From contig OZ234495.1 in assembly GCA_965153455.1 (NCBI GenBank), positions 24,300,875 through 24,364,874 of the forward strand: DNA of 64,000 nt, given 5' to 3'. The DNA is from Sphagnum compactum. Taxonomy: Eukaryota; Bryophyta; Sphagnopsida; Sphagnales. Below the pieces are notes generated by a model that was given only the letters and a program-made list of their open reading frames with translations, was not told the origin of the DNA and did no database searches. This document shows, piece after piece, positions 12,529 to 24,710 of the stretch. Every line of letters begins with the position of its first letter. The stretch's first letter is position 1. The position numbers and the translations under genes are program-made.

Positions 12529-15500
12529 TCAGCGCCGATATGGAGAATAACGTGGTGAACGAGAGCGTTCGTGTCGGTGACCACGGTATGGAGAACGCTC
12601 CCTGTCCCGCCATTCACGACCATCACGGCTATCTCGGCCCCCATGTGGAGAGAAGCGAGGTGCACGACGAGCTGAGTATCCATCTCTCCCATAGTCACCA
12701 CCACCATAGCCTCGTGATTGGGACTGCATAGCTGTTGCAAACAAGGGGATCAATTAAATTATGAACCCAAACCTCCATATCGCTGCATCCATCAAGAGAT
12801 TCCATATTCCAGAGTTCTACAGCCTTCCTTGACAATCAAGCTAGTACCACAACAAACACACTGGAATGTCACACATACCTCTCACACCAAGATACTCCCC
12901 TGGTGTCGGTGTCCTTGCTCGCCTCCTTTTGGCCTGCATTCAACAAGGAAAAAACCATAAAACAACAGTCCACAAAACTGTCCTAGAATTGGGACCAGAA
13001 TTTCAGCAAGCTGCAGAAGCTGCATCCTTGGAGTTAAAGCCAGACACAAAAATCCAAGAAACCACCCCAACAACAAGCAGCTGCTATGCTTGAACCCTGG
13101 GTGCTCTAAAATAAGCAGCACTACTGTGACAAACGTGCCTAGCACAGCTACATGTAAGGTATGAAATGAATCCATCTCAAACAAGAACCCCAGCAGCATT
13201 GACAGCTCCATGTCGATACATCAACTATAGCAGAGTTCATAAAGCTGTAGCAGTGTGCCCACTGTCAAGTCTGGTCCTTCAAGGATGAAGGAAGGACAGA
13301 CTGCTTTAAGATAATGGTCAGAGCAGTACACAAAGAAACCACATCAGCAGAGAAGACCCTAACTGGTAGGGAAGAGGATCACCTAGCGCCTAGACTGGAT
13401 TGCTCATAACTTGCTGCTCTAACCCACCTTGAAGAAAATGAGTTGAAGAAAATAACAAAGATGGCAGGCGCTGTTAGGATTGGGTTCGACACAAATTGTG
13501 CAATTCGGTTGCAGAAGTAGTTGTGATGCTATGGTTGTGGTGCAATGGCTGATGGGTTGGCAAGGTCCGCAGAGAGTTAGCAGCATCAGCATGGCAAGCT
13601 TGGAAGAAACCGATCTGTTTGAGGCAAACAACTGTGGCTGTCTTTGCTGTCTACAACCGACTCTGAGAAGCCAGCTGGGTTCGATGGATGCAAAAGGAGA
13701 AGGCTGAAGCAGGGAGCCCAGCACCAAGCCTTGATAACATCCACTTGACATTTGAATTTAACATTCGATTTGAGTGAAATTTTTTGAGAATGGTAAATTT
13801 GTTGTAAAATTGGTATGCAAAGCTCCATTTCGACAGCTCGAATGCTCAGAATGCCTCAGTGGGCCAGCATTAAGAATCCCTGCAATTTTTCGGTGAATAT
13901 ATTCGCTATGGCACACCGAGTCGCACAATCTAAAGCACTGCGCAGTTGAAGGCTGCAAAAGCTGTATCTTCTCTGGATGACCAAAGGTTCCAAGGAAGAC
14001 ATGCAATCCCATTAGCACTAGCCCTTCTAATGCCACTAACTGCTTCAGCATTATCTGGCATAATTGCCTGTCATTTGTCATGTACCCAGAATTCCTCCTG
14101 CTTCATTAAAGAAGCAAGAAAAATACAATTTGGCCAACTGCATTCGCAACCAGTTAATTGCTCTCAACACACCAGCATTTCTCACCATTTGTCCTGACGG
14201 GATGGTTTGTAGACAAATCAGGTTATTTTCATTCAAGAGAACAGTGGTGAGTAGTGCAAGAGATTAAATGTGATTCCAAACTCACCTTCTCGACAGTTAT
14301 GATGCGTCCCTCAAGAGTTGAGCGGTTCAGATATTTTATGCAGCGATCAGCATCCTCAGCACTGTCCATGGTGACGAACCCAAACCCTCTTGATTCTCTG
14401 GTGCGTGGATCCACAACCAGTCGGCACTCTGTCACCTGTACACCATTAAAATGAACACTAATCATCTTTTCATTCAAATTGATCACTTCTTTAAGTCTGC
14501 AGATTTGATACTGGTTTGCACACAGACCATGCAAAGCATAGCTGGTAATAGGATCACAACAAATAGTAGGGGTCACTACACCATCCAGAGGCACCCACAA
14601 CAAAAAGTTCTTTAGAACCAGTTAACCACATTTGCTACCATGTTCACATGCTTGAGGTAATCTAATAAGACTTGGTCTAGTACAAACCAGTGTTGTTTGG
14701 TTCTTGGTTATAAAGGGAACCTTTGGTCTCACTCCATGCTAATTTTTAATTTTAAAAGAACAGTTGCAGCCAATTTTTAAAAACCTGATGTAACCTCCAG
14801 TACAATTCTGAAGCCAGCCAGGTTCTTCAAATTATGGAACCACTAGTTCTGGTGTTTTCCAAAAGAATTTCAAACCTGATCTGGTTTGGAATTGGATCTG
14901 GAACCCCCTATTCTACACACACCAAAATACCATAAATTGTGCCATATATTGCACCACAAATTAAAAGTTGCCACCTAACTAAAAAGCATCCTACCTGTTA
15001 GATTTTTAAAATACTTGAGTACCTCCTTTGTAAGATTTTCAAAAAAGTCTGCCTAATGAACCACACCATATGTAAAGACACATTGCAATAGTAATCCGGT
15101 CCCAATAAAAGACATGGTGTATGGTCAGTTCTGAGTCCAGTCCCAGCAAGTGCCTCATGACCCAGTCCAGTTCAGGGTCCAGGTTCAGCAGGAGACTAAT
15201 CCTGCAGGTCCAGTTACCCAGAACTGCACCTAGAGCTAGCCTGAAAACTAGCCCACAACCTGGAACCAGTCAACACCGATGCAAACCTCCCAAGAAAATC
15301 CCAAACAAGATCCCCAGCATCAGCTAAAACATCTCCACAAGTCGTGAATAATATTCAGTAATAAAAATTTAAGTTGACCTGAAAAGAATCAAGAGTTCAT
15401 CTGATAATAAGTTTGTGGATATTCCAGATCTAACAACATAACAGCAACCACCAAGCATGAAAAACAGGAAACCCCATCCTGAAAAAAGATACAACGAGAC

Positions 15501-17878
15501 CACAAGACAGAACTTATGAAAACTTTGAATGACAGCACCAGCAACATGTATGGTATTGAGTATTGACCATCTACCATAACATCCTGACTGACATCATCAT
15601 CAGTTCCTGGCCAAAGAGGGAGATAAATGAGTTTCTTGCAAGACTGGCAATAAAAACACATGACCTAAAACAAATGTTGGCAACACATGAGATGATATAC
15701 CTTGCCCTCTCTCGAAAAGAGATCCTCCAGATCCTTTTCCGTCACACGGGTAGACAGACCAGTGACATACAAATTGTTTCCTGGATTGAGTGCCTCTTCT
15801 CTTGACAGAGCATTGTCCCTATTCATCCTCATCCCCACACAAAATCAGTCAATACCCCTGTGACATTCTTGCAAGGGCTTATAACCAGCTTCAGCCAAAT
15901 AAATTCCATAAGTATGCCAGTCTATCAGTACGGCAGCAGGTTATATGAAGTGACAGTCACTATTTTTCATTCACTGGTTTTCCAGAGATACTCCTTGCAT
16001 ACAGTAGAACAGATATAACACTCTGACAAAGAAATAGGACAGATATCAGATGATCAGACCTCCTGGGAGGTGTCCGTGACCGGGAGCGGCCTCGAGATGC
16101 ACGCTTTGGTGATGGTGAATCAGAGTACCTGCACAAAGATTTGAGTACATTTCTTGTTAAATGATGCTCCAGTTCAGAAAATAATTTGAGCCTAAACCCC
16201 CATTTCCCAGAATACAATATGCAATGGGTATGAATGGTAAACTGACCTGCTGCTGCGTCGAGGAGACTCTGCCTGCTCCAGTCACACATGCATTCAACCA
16301 CAACCACATTACTATGGTTAACCTCAGGACCAACAAGTTCCTAGAATATATATTGTTATTATCACCAGTTCACTTCTATTCATGTCAATACAGAATTCAA
16401 TAGGCTTGGCTTCTAGCCAGAAATACATCAGCTTCTCATTTGTTGGCTGTGGCAGCATAGGAAGTATGGAATTTTCTGTGGATGATGTCTGGAGATTTTC
16501 AGCATGAAAGGGGGGTGTGAGAATGCCATTCAAGTAATGCAAAACTGGTTCAAGTCTAATCAGGGCACAGCATTCCCAACTTTTTTTATCAAGTTGACAA
16601 AGTAACAACCCTCATGTACACAGACAAAATCAAAGCTTTCTCAATCCAAACAGGTACCAAAATACAAGAAACAAATTTGTCAAACTTGCTATACAGTACA
16701 AGAAAGAAAAGCAACCAAAAGGCAGTTGTACTGCACCTCCTGAGATCTACGAAGGTTTAATCACATCCAGGAATATGCCGTGCAAAGCACAAAGGCCTCT
16801 TTTCAAACAATCAAAGCTTTCAGCAAATGGAGATTCAAACAGTCCCACAGACACAATGTACACATCGAGGCCTATTAAACAAAAAAAATACTTGATCCAC
16901 AAAATAACCCCTCAACAGATTAAAAAAAAGGGAAGCTTTGACACCTGAAGCAATGCCTTCTCCTCACAACAAAAGAACGACAAGAAAAAAGGCATTAAAG
17001 AATGAGAACCACCACCCCGAAAAAACAATGCCTTGAAAGCACAGAATTACAGCCATGAACCAAAAAAGCAAGGAAAGTGATCAGCATGACAACTACAAAC
17101 AAAAAAAACAATAATAATATAAAATGTTTTTCACTGCATCCGGAAAACAGGGAATGCAACAAGAAGAGAATAATGAAAGAAAACCTATACGAAGAAGAAG
17201 AAGAACACAAAGGCCATCATAACAGGAACAAAAGTGATCCCAAAACTCTCCCAAAAAAAAAGGTCGAAAGAAGCAGCATAATAATAGAAAACAAGAATAA
17301 TAGTAGAAACTATTTTTCACCGATCCAAAAAACACAGACTGCAACAAGAAGGGCGTGATCAAAGAAAACCTAGAAGAAGAAGAAGAAGAAGAACGCCAAG
17401 GCCATCGTAATAGGCACAAAAAACGACTCCAAAAATTCAAAAAAAAAGGTCGGAAGAAGCAGCAAGATAAGAAAAAATAACAAAAACAGTAGAAAACGTT
17501 CTTCACTGCATCCAAAAATACAGACTGCAACAAGAAGGGGCGTGATAAAAGAAAACCTAGAACAACAACAAAAACACAAAGGTCATCATAGTAGGCACAA
17601 AATCGACCCCAAAAAATCTCAGAAAAAGGTCGGAAGAAGCAGCAAGATAAGAGAAAATAACAAAAAAACCAGTAGAAAATGTTCTTCACTGCATCCAGAA
17701 AATACAGACTGCAACAAGAAGGAGCGTGATAAAGGAAAACCTAGAACAACAACAAAAACAACAACAACAACAATAACACTGAAGGTCATCATAATAGGCA
17801 CAAAAACGACCCAAAAAACCTCAAAAAAAGGGTAGGAAGAAGCCGCAAAATAAGAGATCGGAAAGCGATGCTTACCAT
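12529..17878 (-). CDS. SR45A: SR45a/Transformer-2-like serine/arginine-rich RNA-binding splicing factor
   Basis: This is a nuclear pre-mRNA splicing regulator with a single RRM between arginine/serine-rich flanks. Coding exons by my reading (minus strand) are 17878-17876 (ATG only), 16272-16247, 16128-16060, 15818-15701, 14435-14286, 12933-12879 and 12731-12529. All junctions are GT-AG and the phases close on a 207-residue protein ending SPYRR. The N-terminus has SPRR and RSRSRTPPRR repeats. The RRM starts NPGNNLYVTGL (RNP2) and carries RESRGFGFV (RNP1) and DRCIKYLNRS. It is followed by the family signature RTPTPGEYLG and then a Gly/Arg/Tyr-rich tail. This layout is typical of plant SR45a/Tra2-like proteins. 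The start codon is the last triplet of exon 1, directly before the GTAAGC donor. The paralogue name is inferred from the domain order. The gene lies head-to-tail with the U-box gene upstream. Confidence 0.88.
12934..14285 (-). other. Intron 5 of SR45a-like gene (long intron after the RRM)
   Basis: A 1.35 kb intron separates the exon ending ITVEK (donor GTGAG) from the short RTPTPGEYLG exon. It contains only short frames in several phases. I found no additional exon that keeps the joined reading frame. Confidence 0.7.
17070..17835 (-). repeat. Tandem repeat array of about 183-186 bp units inside SR45a intron 1
   Basis: About four direct copies are anchored on TCACTGCATCC-type blocks at 17131, 17317, 17503 and 17686, giving spacings of 186, 186 and 183 bp. 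On the gene's sense (minus) strand the units are pyrimidine-rich. Three of them carry a complete 3' splice-site-like motif, CTTCTTGTTGCAG followed by TCTGTATTTT, with the AG at about 17339, 17525 and 17709. The fourth copy has lost the AG. The spacing is a multiple of three, so long Phe/Leu/Cys-rich frames run through the array. I read these as by-products of the repeat rather than genes. Confidence 0.8.
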
Positions 17879-18330
17879 GATGAAAGAGATGCCACAGATC
17901 CGCAAACAAAAAAATAAGTTGTGGCTCCGAGTAAGCAAGAAAAGGCAAAGGCAAGGGGTTTCTTTTCTCTCGTAAAAACTGGGTAGCGAAAACTCGAAGG
18001 AAAACAAACAAGATGAGTCACTACTCAAGACTACCAGACGGTGACCGGGGTGAAGCCAGTCACCAGCGCAAAGATTCCGGTTACCAAAAAAGATTACCTA
18101 CCTACCCAGCGACCTACCTCTCTCACGCGCTCCCGTCTCTCCACCGGCTGGAACCGGCGGACCGTGGAAAAGTAGGGAAATCTGCAGCGTCGAAGAGACC
18201 TATTTCTACGGTCAGATGGGATTTGAGGCAGGTGGCACACCTATCGGACTCGGTAGCGTTGCGCAGAAGTTACCCTGTGTTGACTTTTGAACTCACAAGA
18301 CTGGTCAGGTCACGGCGTGGGTTTTTTTTT
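17879..18330 (-). promoter_or_regulatory. 5' UTR and promoter region of the SR45a-like gene
   Basis: This is a comparatively GC-rich stretch just upstream of the SR45a start codon, ending in the AT-rich DNA at 18.31 kb. On the sense strand it holds GAGAGAGG and CT-rich tracts typical of plant 5' leaders. The transcription start cannot be fixed. Plus-strand open frames here (18013-18336) show no family resemblance and look like chance. Confidence 0.5.
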
Positions 18331-18721
18331 AAATAATTATAACTGAATTAATTTTTTAAAAATAATTATGATTATTTTTAATTTTTAAATTAATTATTCT
18401 TATTTGTATTTTTTAAAATTATAATTTAATACCTGGCAGGTACTGGGATTTGGGTACTTTTATACAACATAAAAGCCCTGCTTGTTCTTTCCTAGTGTAT
18501 TTGATGATACAATTACAAAGCACAAGAAACCCATGGGCATTTCAAAAAAAAAAACCTAAAGGTGGGCATTCCGTCTTTCGAACCTAACCTTACCACCATA
18601 TCATCAAGTGTCCACTCTTAGCATTCATGAAAGAAATCGCAAGGGAAAATCTTAAAGATAGGTAATATCATAGAGGATCATGACTAGTTGTTGTCGGGTC
18701 AAAGAAGGATGGCCACAATTC

Positions 18722-18751
18722 ACATTGTGTGTGTGTGTGTGCGCACACACA
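18722..18751. repeat. GT/CA dinucleotide repeat
   Basis: A short run of GT units (18727-18741) runs into a CA run, just downstream of the stop codon of the U-box gene, probably in its 3' UTR. Confidence 0.8.
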
Positions 18752-18772
18752 TGTGAACAATGACTCATGTTG

Positions 18773-21700
18773 TCATAATTGATGCAAGCATCGCTGTTGT
18801 AGTACTCGGGACTTTCCTCGAGGACCAGAACTAACCACAGAGATTTGCTTGAGATGAGTGAGAGAATCCTGTGCCAATGCCCTCGTTGTGGGACTCCCGT
18901 GTTTGAATGCTTCAATGAGGGCTTGGAAAAGGCCTTGATCGATTATTGTATGTCCTTGTGCGTATTCCTCTGTGCGTAGAATTCGCTCAATCATCCACAC
19001 CGCTTTCTCTTGTAATTCACCTTGCTGCACATTGCAGAATAGCTCAATAATGGGTTGCACTCCACCAGCCTTCAAGAGCTCTATTACTCCACCCCTGAGG
19101 TTTGATTCGTCAAAGAGTAGAGTAGACAAGGCTCCAAGGACTGCTTCTCGTACATGTTGTCCTTGCTCTTCCTCCAGATGCTCCACAAGTGGCACCAATG
19201 CATCTCCTGCTACCAGGCAGAAATTCATGTTTGGATCACAGTTACTACCCCTATGCACCAAACATGTGTGGACAGGCTCTGCAACTTCTGTATGAAACAA
19301 AGCTGTGCAACAGAAGAAGAACCCTCCAGAATCCTTTTGTTGTTGTTGTTCTTCTTCTTCAATGTCTTTGGACATGAACAAACTCGACTTTGTTGCAAGT
19401 AATTTAAGGCCCAAGGCTGCCCGCTCCTTCACTACAGCTGAACTTTGTTGAATGCTCAATAGCTCTTGAAAGACCTTGAATAATCTCTCCTCCCGTATAC
19501 AGTTCAAAATGCCCACATTTGAGTTCCGTGCAAAGTGTAGCAACAATCCCGCTAAACCCTCTTGAAAAGCTAGTCCTAAACGCCCTGGCAACTTTCCCAT
19601 TTTCCCATTCCTGACATCATCGAGTGTTGTGATACTCCAGGCCAGAAGGTCCACTTCAAGCACACATATCACCTGCGCACAGTGATGCACAGTAATGAAC
19701 CTCAAAAGTAAACTATACCCATGTTCAATGCTGCACCAGACCAGATGCACTAGATCAGATGTCCTCATAAACGGATCCAGAAAATGGATCATCAAAACTT
19801 GATGAAAAATTTTGAAAATTATTTACCTCAAATTCAGTAAGAGGTATGTTTGCCAAGAGGTTGGCCGCAGCCACCTGCTCCTCAAGCAGAACCTTCCCTT
19901 TTGCTTGCAAGAGCTCTTTCAGGCGCACAAGCTGGTTTGTATTGCGGAGTGCTGTTACAATGTCAGCTCCCATGTGCAGACTAAGGACACTCAGCAGCCT
20001 CAATACCTGTAACCGATTCAGCACTTCTGGATCTTGCAAGAACACCACTAGAGTGGTAATTCCTTTGCCATGCAGGTGTGTTGTGACTTCCACTGTTAGA
20101 TCCAAAATATGGCAAAATGTGCATAAGCAAACACAGAGTTTTGACATTGATGTACTCTGAAGTGCTGAAAAAAAAAAAAAACAAAAACAAAAACTTCAAT
20201 TCAAAGTCCAAGCAACAACAAACTAACCTGAAGCTTGTTGGGATGAGGCAATGCAATGGAGCACACGCAGAATTTTGTCCTTCCAAGTGACCTGAGCATC
20301 TGTAAGCAGTCCTAAAAAGTTGTGCAGAATGCTCTCTGATTTTAGTGTGTGGCTGTCTTCATCAACTCTCACTCTTTCCCAGTTCCCTGGGACAGAAATC
20401 ACATTGGCTAGAGTGTTGGCAGCCATCTCCTTGAGATGTGTGGTAGAACAACCAGTGTCTTCAGCTGAAAACATAATGATGAGAAGTTGAGCCAATACTC
20501 CAGCCTTGATAAGCAAGGGTGCTGTGTCCTCCAGCAAGGACAGGTTGAAAAGTGCACACAAAGACACCTCTTTGGCTTCTTCATTCCTGAGCGACAACAT
20601 GTTCACTAGTACTTGGGTAGTTCCAGAGCGTGCCACCATCTCCTTGCTGGTGTTAGTGAGGGTCATTTGTGCAAGATGCTTTGCCATCTTCACTTGAGTT
20701 TCCTCTGAGCCTGCACTGTCCATCACATGAGTGCACGGAATAAGACAAGAAGTTTCAGCAGGATGGAAATGAAAAATGGGCCAGAGAGTGAGCATGAGAG
20801 AGGGAAATCCCTTTGTATGTACCTTTACAGAGACGAGAAAGAAGAGGGTGCAGACGGCCTGCCTCTGCCATTTGCAGCACTGTTACATCCATCTGTTCCA
20901 AGTTTCTGAGTGTCTTTTCTGCAATTCCTGCAACATGAAGATCTTCATCAACGTCGGTGGTTATCCCCACTAAGAAGAGAATTGCACCCTTGGTGTACCC
21001 CATCTGTGTACATGTGTGAGGATGCAGTGAGAGTTCATGGAGCAATAACACAGCCATCTCTTTCTCTTTCTCTTGGCTGCTGCCCAGACTCTTCACAGCA
21101 AGCTTCAACACTCCAAGCTCCACCATTTCATCCTTCATAGACAAGACACCACTGCATTGAGTGTAAAAACCTCATGGTTTAACAGACTAGGCAATTCCAT
21201 TCACTAAGGCGCATGAGCTTGTACATAGATAAGCTTAATGAGTGGTGCCAAGAAAAACAAATCCATGGACATAACAAATGCAGATCCAAATGGGTACCTG
21301 GTTTTCAGTGTTGCCTACAGCCATCATGTGGAGGGCTTTCAGGGATTTGTTGCGTATGTGTGTGCCAGAGTTGGGATGGCTTTGCCATAGCCCCAGTATC
21401 AGAGGAATGATGCCCACTTCTTGGAGCTTTTGTCGATATGCAAGACATTCCTCAGCAAATTTAGTGATATCATCCAGCGCATGCTCAATCTCCTCAATCT
21501 GCCACCCTCAGCATCTTGTGATGAGACAGTTTAATCAGACCTGCTCATGGCACTTTAAAGCACACACATTTGCTGCAGATAGCAAAGCTTCAGGCCTTAT
21601 CAGGAAACCCAAAAAAAGAAACCTTAAACAACATAAGTGATATCAGCATCTTCCTGCAGTAGTGTACTCAATTGTGCAAACGAGGGGCAAACTTCACCGA

Positions 21701-23285
21701 TGAAGCTGGGCTGAGCTGAGAGGCGGCAACGCGCATGCGAATGACAACATTCCGCCTTGTCCACTCTAGAATTGTCTGCTTCAGTACCAGATTTGGACGT
21801 AGTTTTGTGCTTCCCACAATCTGGCCACTCACAGGACACATTGGCTCTCGGCCTTGTTCTTGACACGCTGCAAACCATTGCTCAATTGCTTCTCGGTCAT
21901 ATGTCATTTCAGACTCCACAACAACTGGATCCTTCATCACCTGCAAAACCAGAATTTTGACATTGATCTTCTTTGTTTTTTTTTTCCCCCTGGAGCGAGT
22001 TGCAGATACTCACAGATTTTTTTGCAGAAGACTGTTGTGTGTGAAGTAGTGCAACTGACTGGAAAAGAACAATCCTGGCACATTGCCCTGACGATCTGTT
22101 TCCTGAAAGTGAGAGTAACCAACCCTTCTTTGACAGAGAGTCTGACCTGTTTTGTTAAGGGACAAAGGAAGGCCTCAAAGGGAGGCAACGGTTCATTCTC
22201 GCCAATGTCGGATGTGCTTTGCCTGTGCACAAATTCAGGTTCAACAACTAACGATTCCAGGAGGCGTGCAACAGTTTTCAGGAGCTCCAGCTCACATTCG
22301 TGTTTGCAGTCGGGAAGCTCTTTGCGCATGAGCCTTAGCTGCTCAGAAAGAGAACTTCTGTTGTTCTTCTTCTCAAAGTCAAGTCCAAGTGCACGACTGA
22401 TGTCCACCACCAGTGCTTTCTGTTGGACTGCTGAATCTGAACTATGATCTACAGGTTGTTTTTCGACTTGAGATTCCCTCTCTAAAGCCAAGTAAATGCT
22501 TTCATCATCTTCTGGAACCTGAAAGACACACAAATTGGGCATTCAAACATTGGCAAGTACTCTTTGAAGAATTGCAAAAACAAATTCCACAAAAGACTGT
22601 AAGAGGGTTTTGAAGGATACTCGTGGACATATGCCACAATGACAGTTCAGCATGGAGGAATTGACATACAAAAAATCACAAATTGGGCATTCAAACATTG
22701 GCAAGCACTCTTCAAAGAATTCAAAAACAGAGTCCAAACAAGACTGTAAGAGGGTTTTGAAGGACACTCATAGACATGCTCATGGACATGCCACAATGAG
22801 AATCAAAGGATGTAGAATTCACATACAAAAAACTGGGCTTGAAGCATCTCGCAAGCCAGCTCTTCAGTCTTCACACCAAGATCCATGCTGTGGAATGTGC
22901 GAGCCGGAGCAGGAATCAAAGACAGCCATTGCCCAATGGCATGTGTTGTTTCTTGGATACTCTCAACTACAATGTGACAATGGATGAGGAGGTAAAGACG
23001 GCTTCGGCTCTTGCATAGATGCAGTGTCTGCTGAAACGTCTGGAGCTCTGTTTTGATGCCATCTAAACCCACCTGGATACCTGGAGGGAGATCATCATGA
23101 TCCACTGGCATCATCACATTCTGAAGCTGTGTGACAATGGGCTGAAGGTCCTCCAGGTAGCAAATCAGACGCCGGAAGCTCTCTTGTTGCACTACAGGCT
23201 TCCGCGCATCGACTACTGCTTTGTTCACCAATCCCAGGACTTCCTCCATCATCACCAGTGGTTGAAGCTTGACATCCCGTGCCAT
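18773..23285 (-). CDS. Plant U-box E3 ubiquitin ligase with ARM repeats (PUB42/43/44-like)
   Basis: This is a predicted RING-related U-box E3 ligase that would transfer ubiquitin from an E2 to target proteins. Coding exons (minus strand) are 23285-22827, 22518-22147, 21940-21698, 21498-21298, 21132-20823, 20710-20228, 20092-19827 and 19672-18773. The phases close on about 1077 residues. The N-terminal ~260 residues form a helical U-box-N-terminal-like region. The U-box (about 266-342) has FLCPLTKQ, MKDPVVVES, TYDREAIEQWF, MCPVSGQ and LRPNLVLKQTILEW, and is split by intron 2. The rest is a long run of ARM-type leucine-rich helices, such as AVLLLHELS, VSLCALFNLSLLEDTAPLL and REAVLGALSTLLFDES. 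The last exon has an acidic/Gln insert (EEEEQQQQK). Order and length fit the Arabidopsis PUB42/43/44 (SAUL1) group. The target and the exact orthologue cannot be told. The weakest junction is the acceptor at 21133. Confidence 0.88.
22531..22800. repeat. Direct duplication, period about 148 bp, in intron 1 of the U-box gene
   Basis: Two direct copies begin with CACAAATTGGGCATTCAAAC at about 22529 and 22677. Both continue through GACTGTAAGAGGGTTTTGAAGGA to GCCACAATGA near 22640 and 22797. The first copy abuts the acceptor of exon 2. The duplication makes up nearly the whole intron. Confidence 0.85.
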
Positions 23286-23990
23286 TGCTGCTGTTATTAT
23301 TCTTCTTTCTTCACCACAGAGAGATGGAATTTGTTCTCAAGCTTGGAATAGGAAGAGAAGGAGGTTTTCATGAACACTAGTAACAACACACACCCGAATT
23401 CTCACAAGAGGAAGCTGATCATTATGAGCTACTGCAAACCATGTAATTCCAGAGCTGCTGCTGCACACTCATTCCAAAAACCTTGGACGGCAAAACATCC
23501 TGCATTTGCTTTGTCTGTATGTGAAAACCCCAATGCAGTGAATGACAATCCTCGAGAGACCTTTCCCTCTGCAATCATGCAATGTGTTTGGACATCAGCA
23601 TCTATCTTCATGATGGAGCAAGCAGCAGCTTCTTCTTCTTCTTCTTTCTCGCATAGGCTAATGTGTTTGAACGAGGAAGAAAATAAAACACAGACCAGCA
23701 AATCAAGTTTTTTTAAATGTTGTTCCACGCTTAAGTACGGAGCTGCAGAAACGCATCAGCAGCATGGGAGACGAGCCACTGGCAGACAGGGGAGACAAGA
23801 GAGAGAGAAGGAGGAGTGGAAGTGCGTGTTGCTGCCGCTGCTGCTGACTGGCGATGGCTGACAAGTCTGCACTGCACTTGCAACACTACCTACTCTCTGT
23901 GCCAGGGAGTGGGAGAACCAGCGTTTTTTCTTTTTTTCTTTATTTTCTTTGTTTTGGCGAATTTTCTCCATTTGGCGAGTCCTTTTTTTA
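23286..23990 (-). promoter_or_regulatory. 5' leader and promoter region of the U-box gene
   Basis: On the sense strand the region has a GAA trinucleotide run (plus-strand TTCTTCTTC at 23631-23648) and CT/GA-rich stretches near 23790-23820, as is common in plant 5' UTRs. It then merges into T-rich DNA at 23.93 kb. No TATA element could be assigned with confidence. Confidence 0.4.
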
Positions 23991-24164
23991 AAAGCAACTA
24001 ATATTCTGTCGAATATTCCTCCGCTCCCGCCGTTTTTTTTCTTCTTTTTTTTTTTCCAAAAAAATCAGCAAAAATCCTTTTAAATTTTCTTCAGAATTGC
24101 CATGTTTTCTGCACATTGTTCAAGCAAGCAACTAACCAGTATTATAAAAAGGATTTCAATAAAT

Positions 24165-24710
24165 TTCTAGTTTCGTAGTCTATAGCCATATGTGGCTAAA
24201 TCTCCTTTTTGGATAATTGCCAGTGTGACAACATTACAAAATTGAAAAAAGTAAACAACTCGTTCCAGGGAGGGACTCAGATCAAGTTTTTTTCTAAATG
24301 AACTAATAATAATTTTGTTGAATATTCTGCACCTCCCGCCCTTTTTTCCAAAGAAATCTGCAAAAATAATTTTTAAAATTCTAAAACATCACCATGTTTT
24401 GTGTGCATTGTTCACCCCCCCCCCCCCAAATATATTTTAATATGTAGCCAGCTACATATTAAAAGCTATATTAAAAATTTAAAGTGTTAAAATCAAGTGG
24501 TTTTTTGAGATTTTCAATAGCCATAATTTGACCAAAATTTGAAATTTTTCAAAGATTTATTTATACATGGTTCAAGTAGGTTTGCCAAATATTATATAAG
24601 GGGATGTTTTGTTTTAAAATTTTACTTTCAGACTTAGCTTGTAGCCAAATTTGGCTAAATCTACCTGCAGATTATCGCCACTTTGGCTACATCATAAATT
24701 TGATGAAAAA
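24165..24710. repeat. Dispersed palindrome-cored repeat, copy 2 (two arms)
   Basis: A perfect palindrome, TAGCCAAATTTGGCTA, lies at 24642-24657. To its left, in reverse orientation, is the arm with ACATGGTTCAAGTAGG (24567-24582), the reverse complement of the CCTACTTGAACCATGT block at other loci. To its right is the other arm, AAATCTACCTGCAGATTATCGCCACTTTGGCTACA. A second partial arm lies at 24182-24235. A run of 13 C at 24415-24427 interrupts the element. Confidence 0.7.

Noticed and set aside
12504-12760. Overlapping His-rich and Gly/Val-rich frames on both strands
   Set aside because: They are other-frame shadows of the Arg/Gly-rich last exon of the SR45a-like gene.
17093-18011. Long minus-strand open frames (198 and 130 residues) rich in Phe, Leu and Cys
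   Set aside because: They lie inside the tandem array of SR45a intron 1. The unit length is a multiple of three and T-rich on this strand, which alone keeps frames open. There is no family resemblance.
18013-18336. Plus-strand 107-residue frame with normal-looking composition
   Set aside because: It lies antisense to the SR45a promoter/5' UTR. There is no domain, no splice context and no conserved motif that I recognise.
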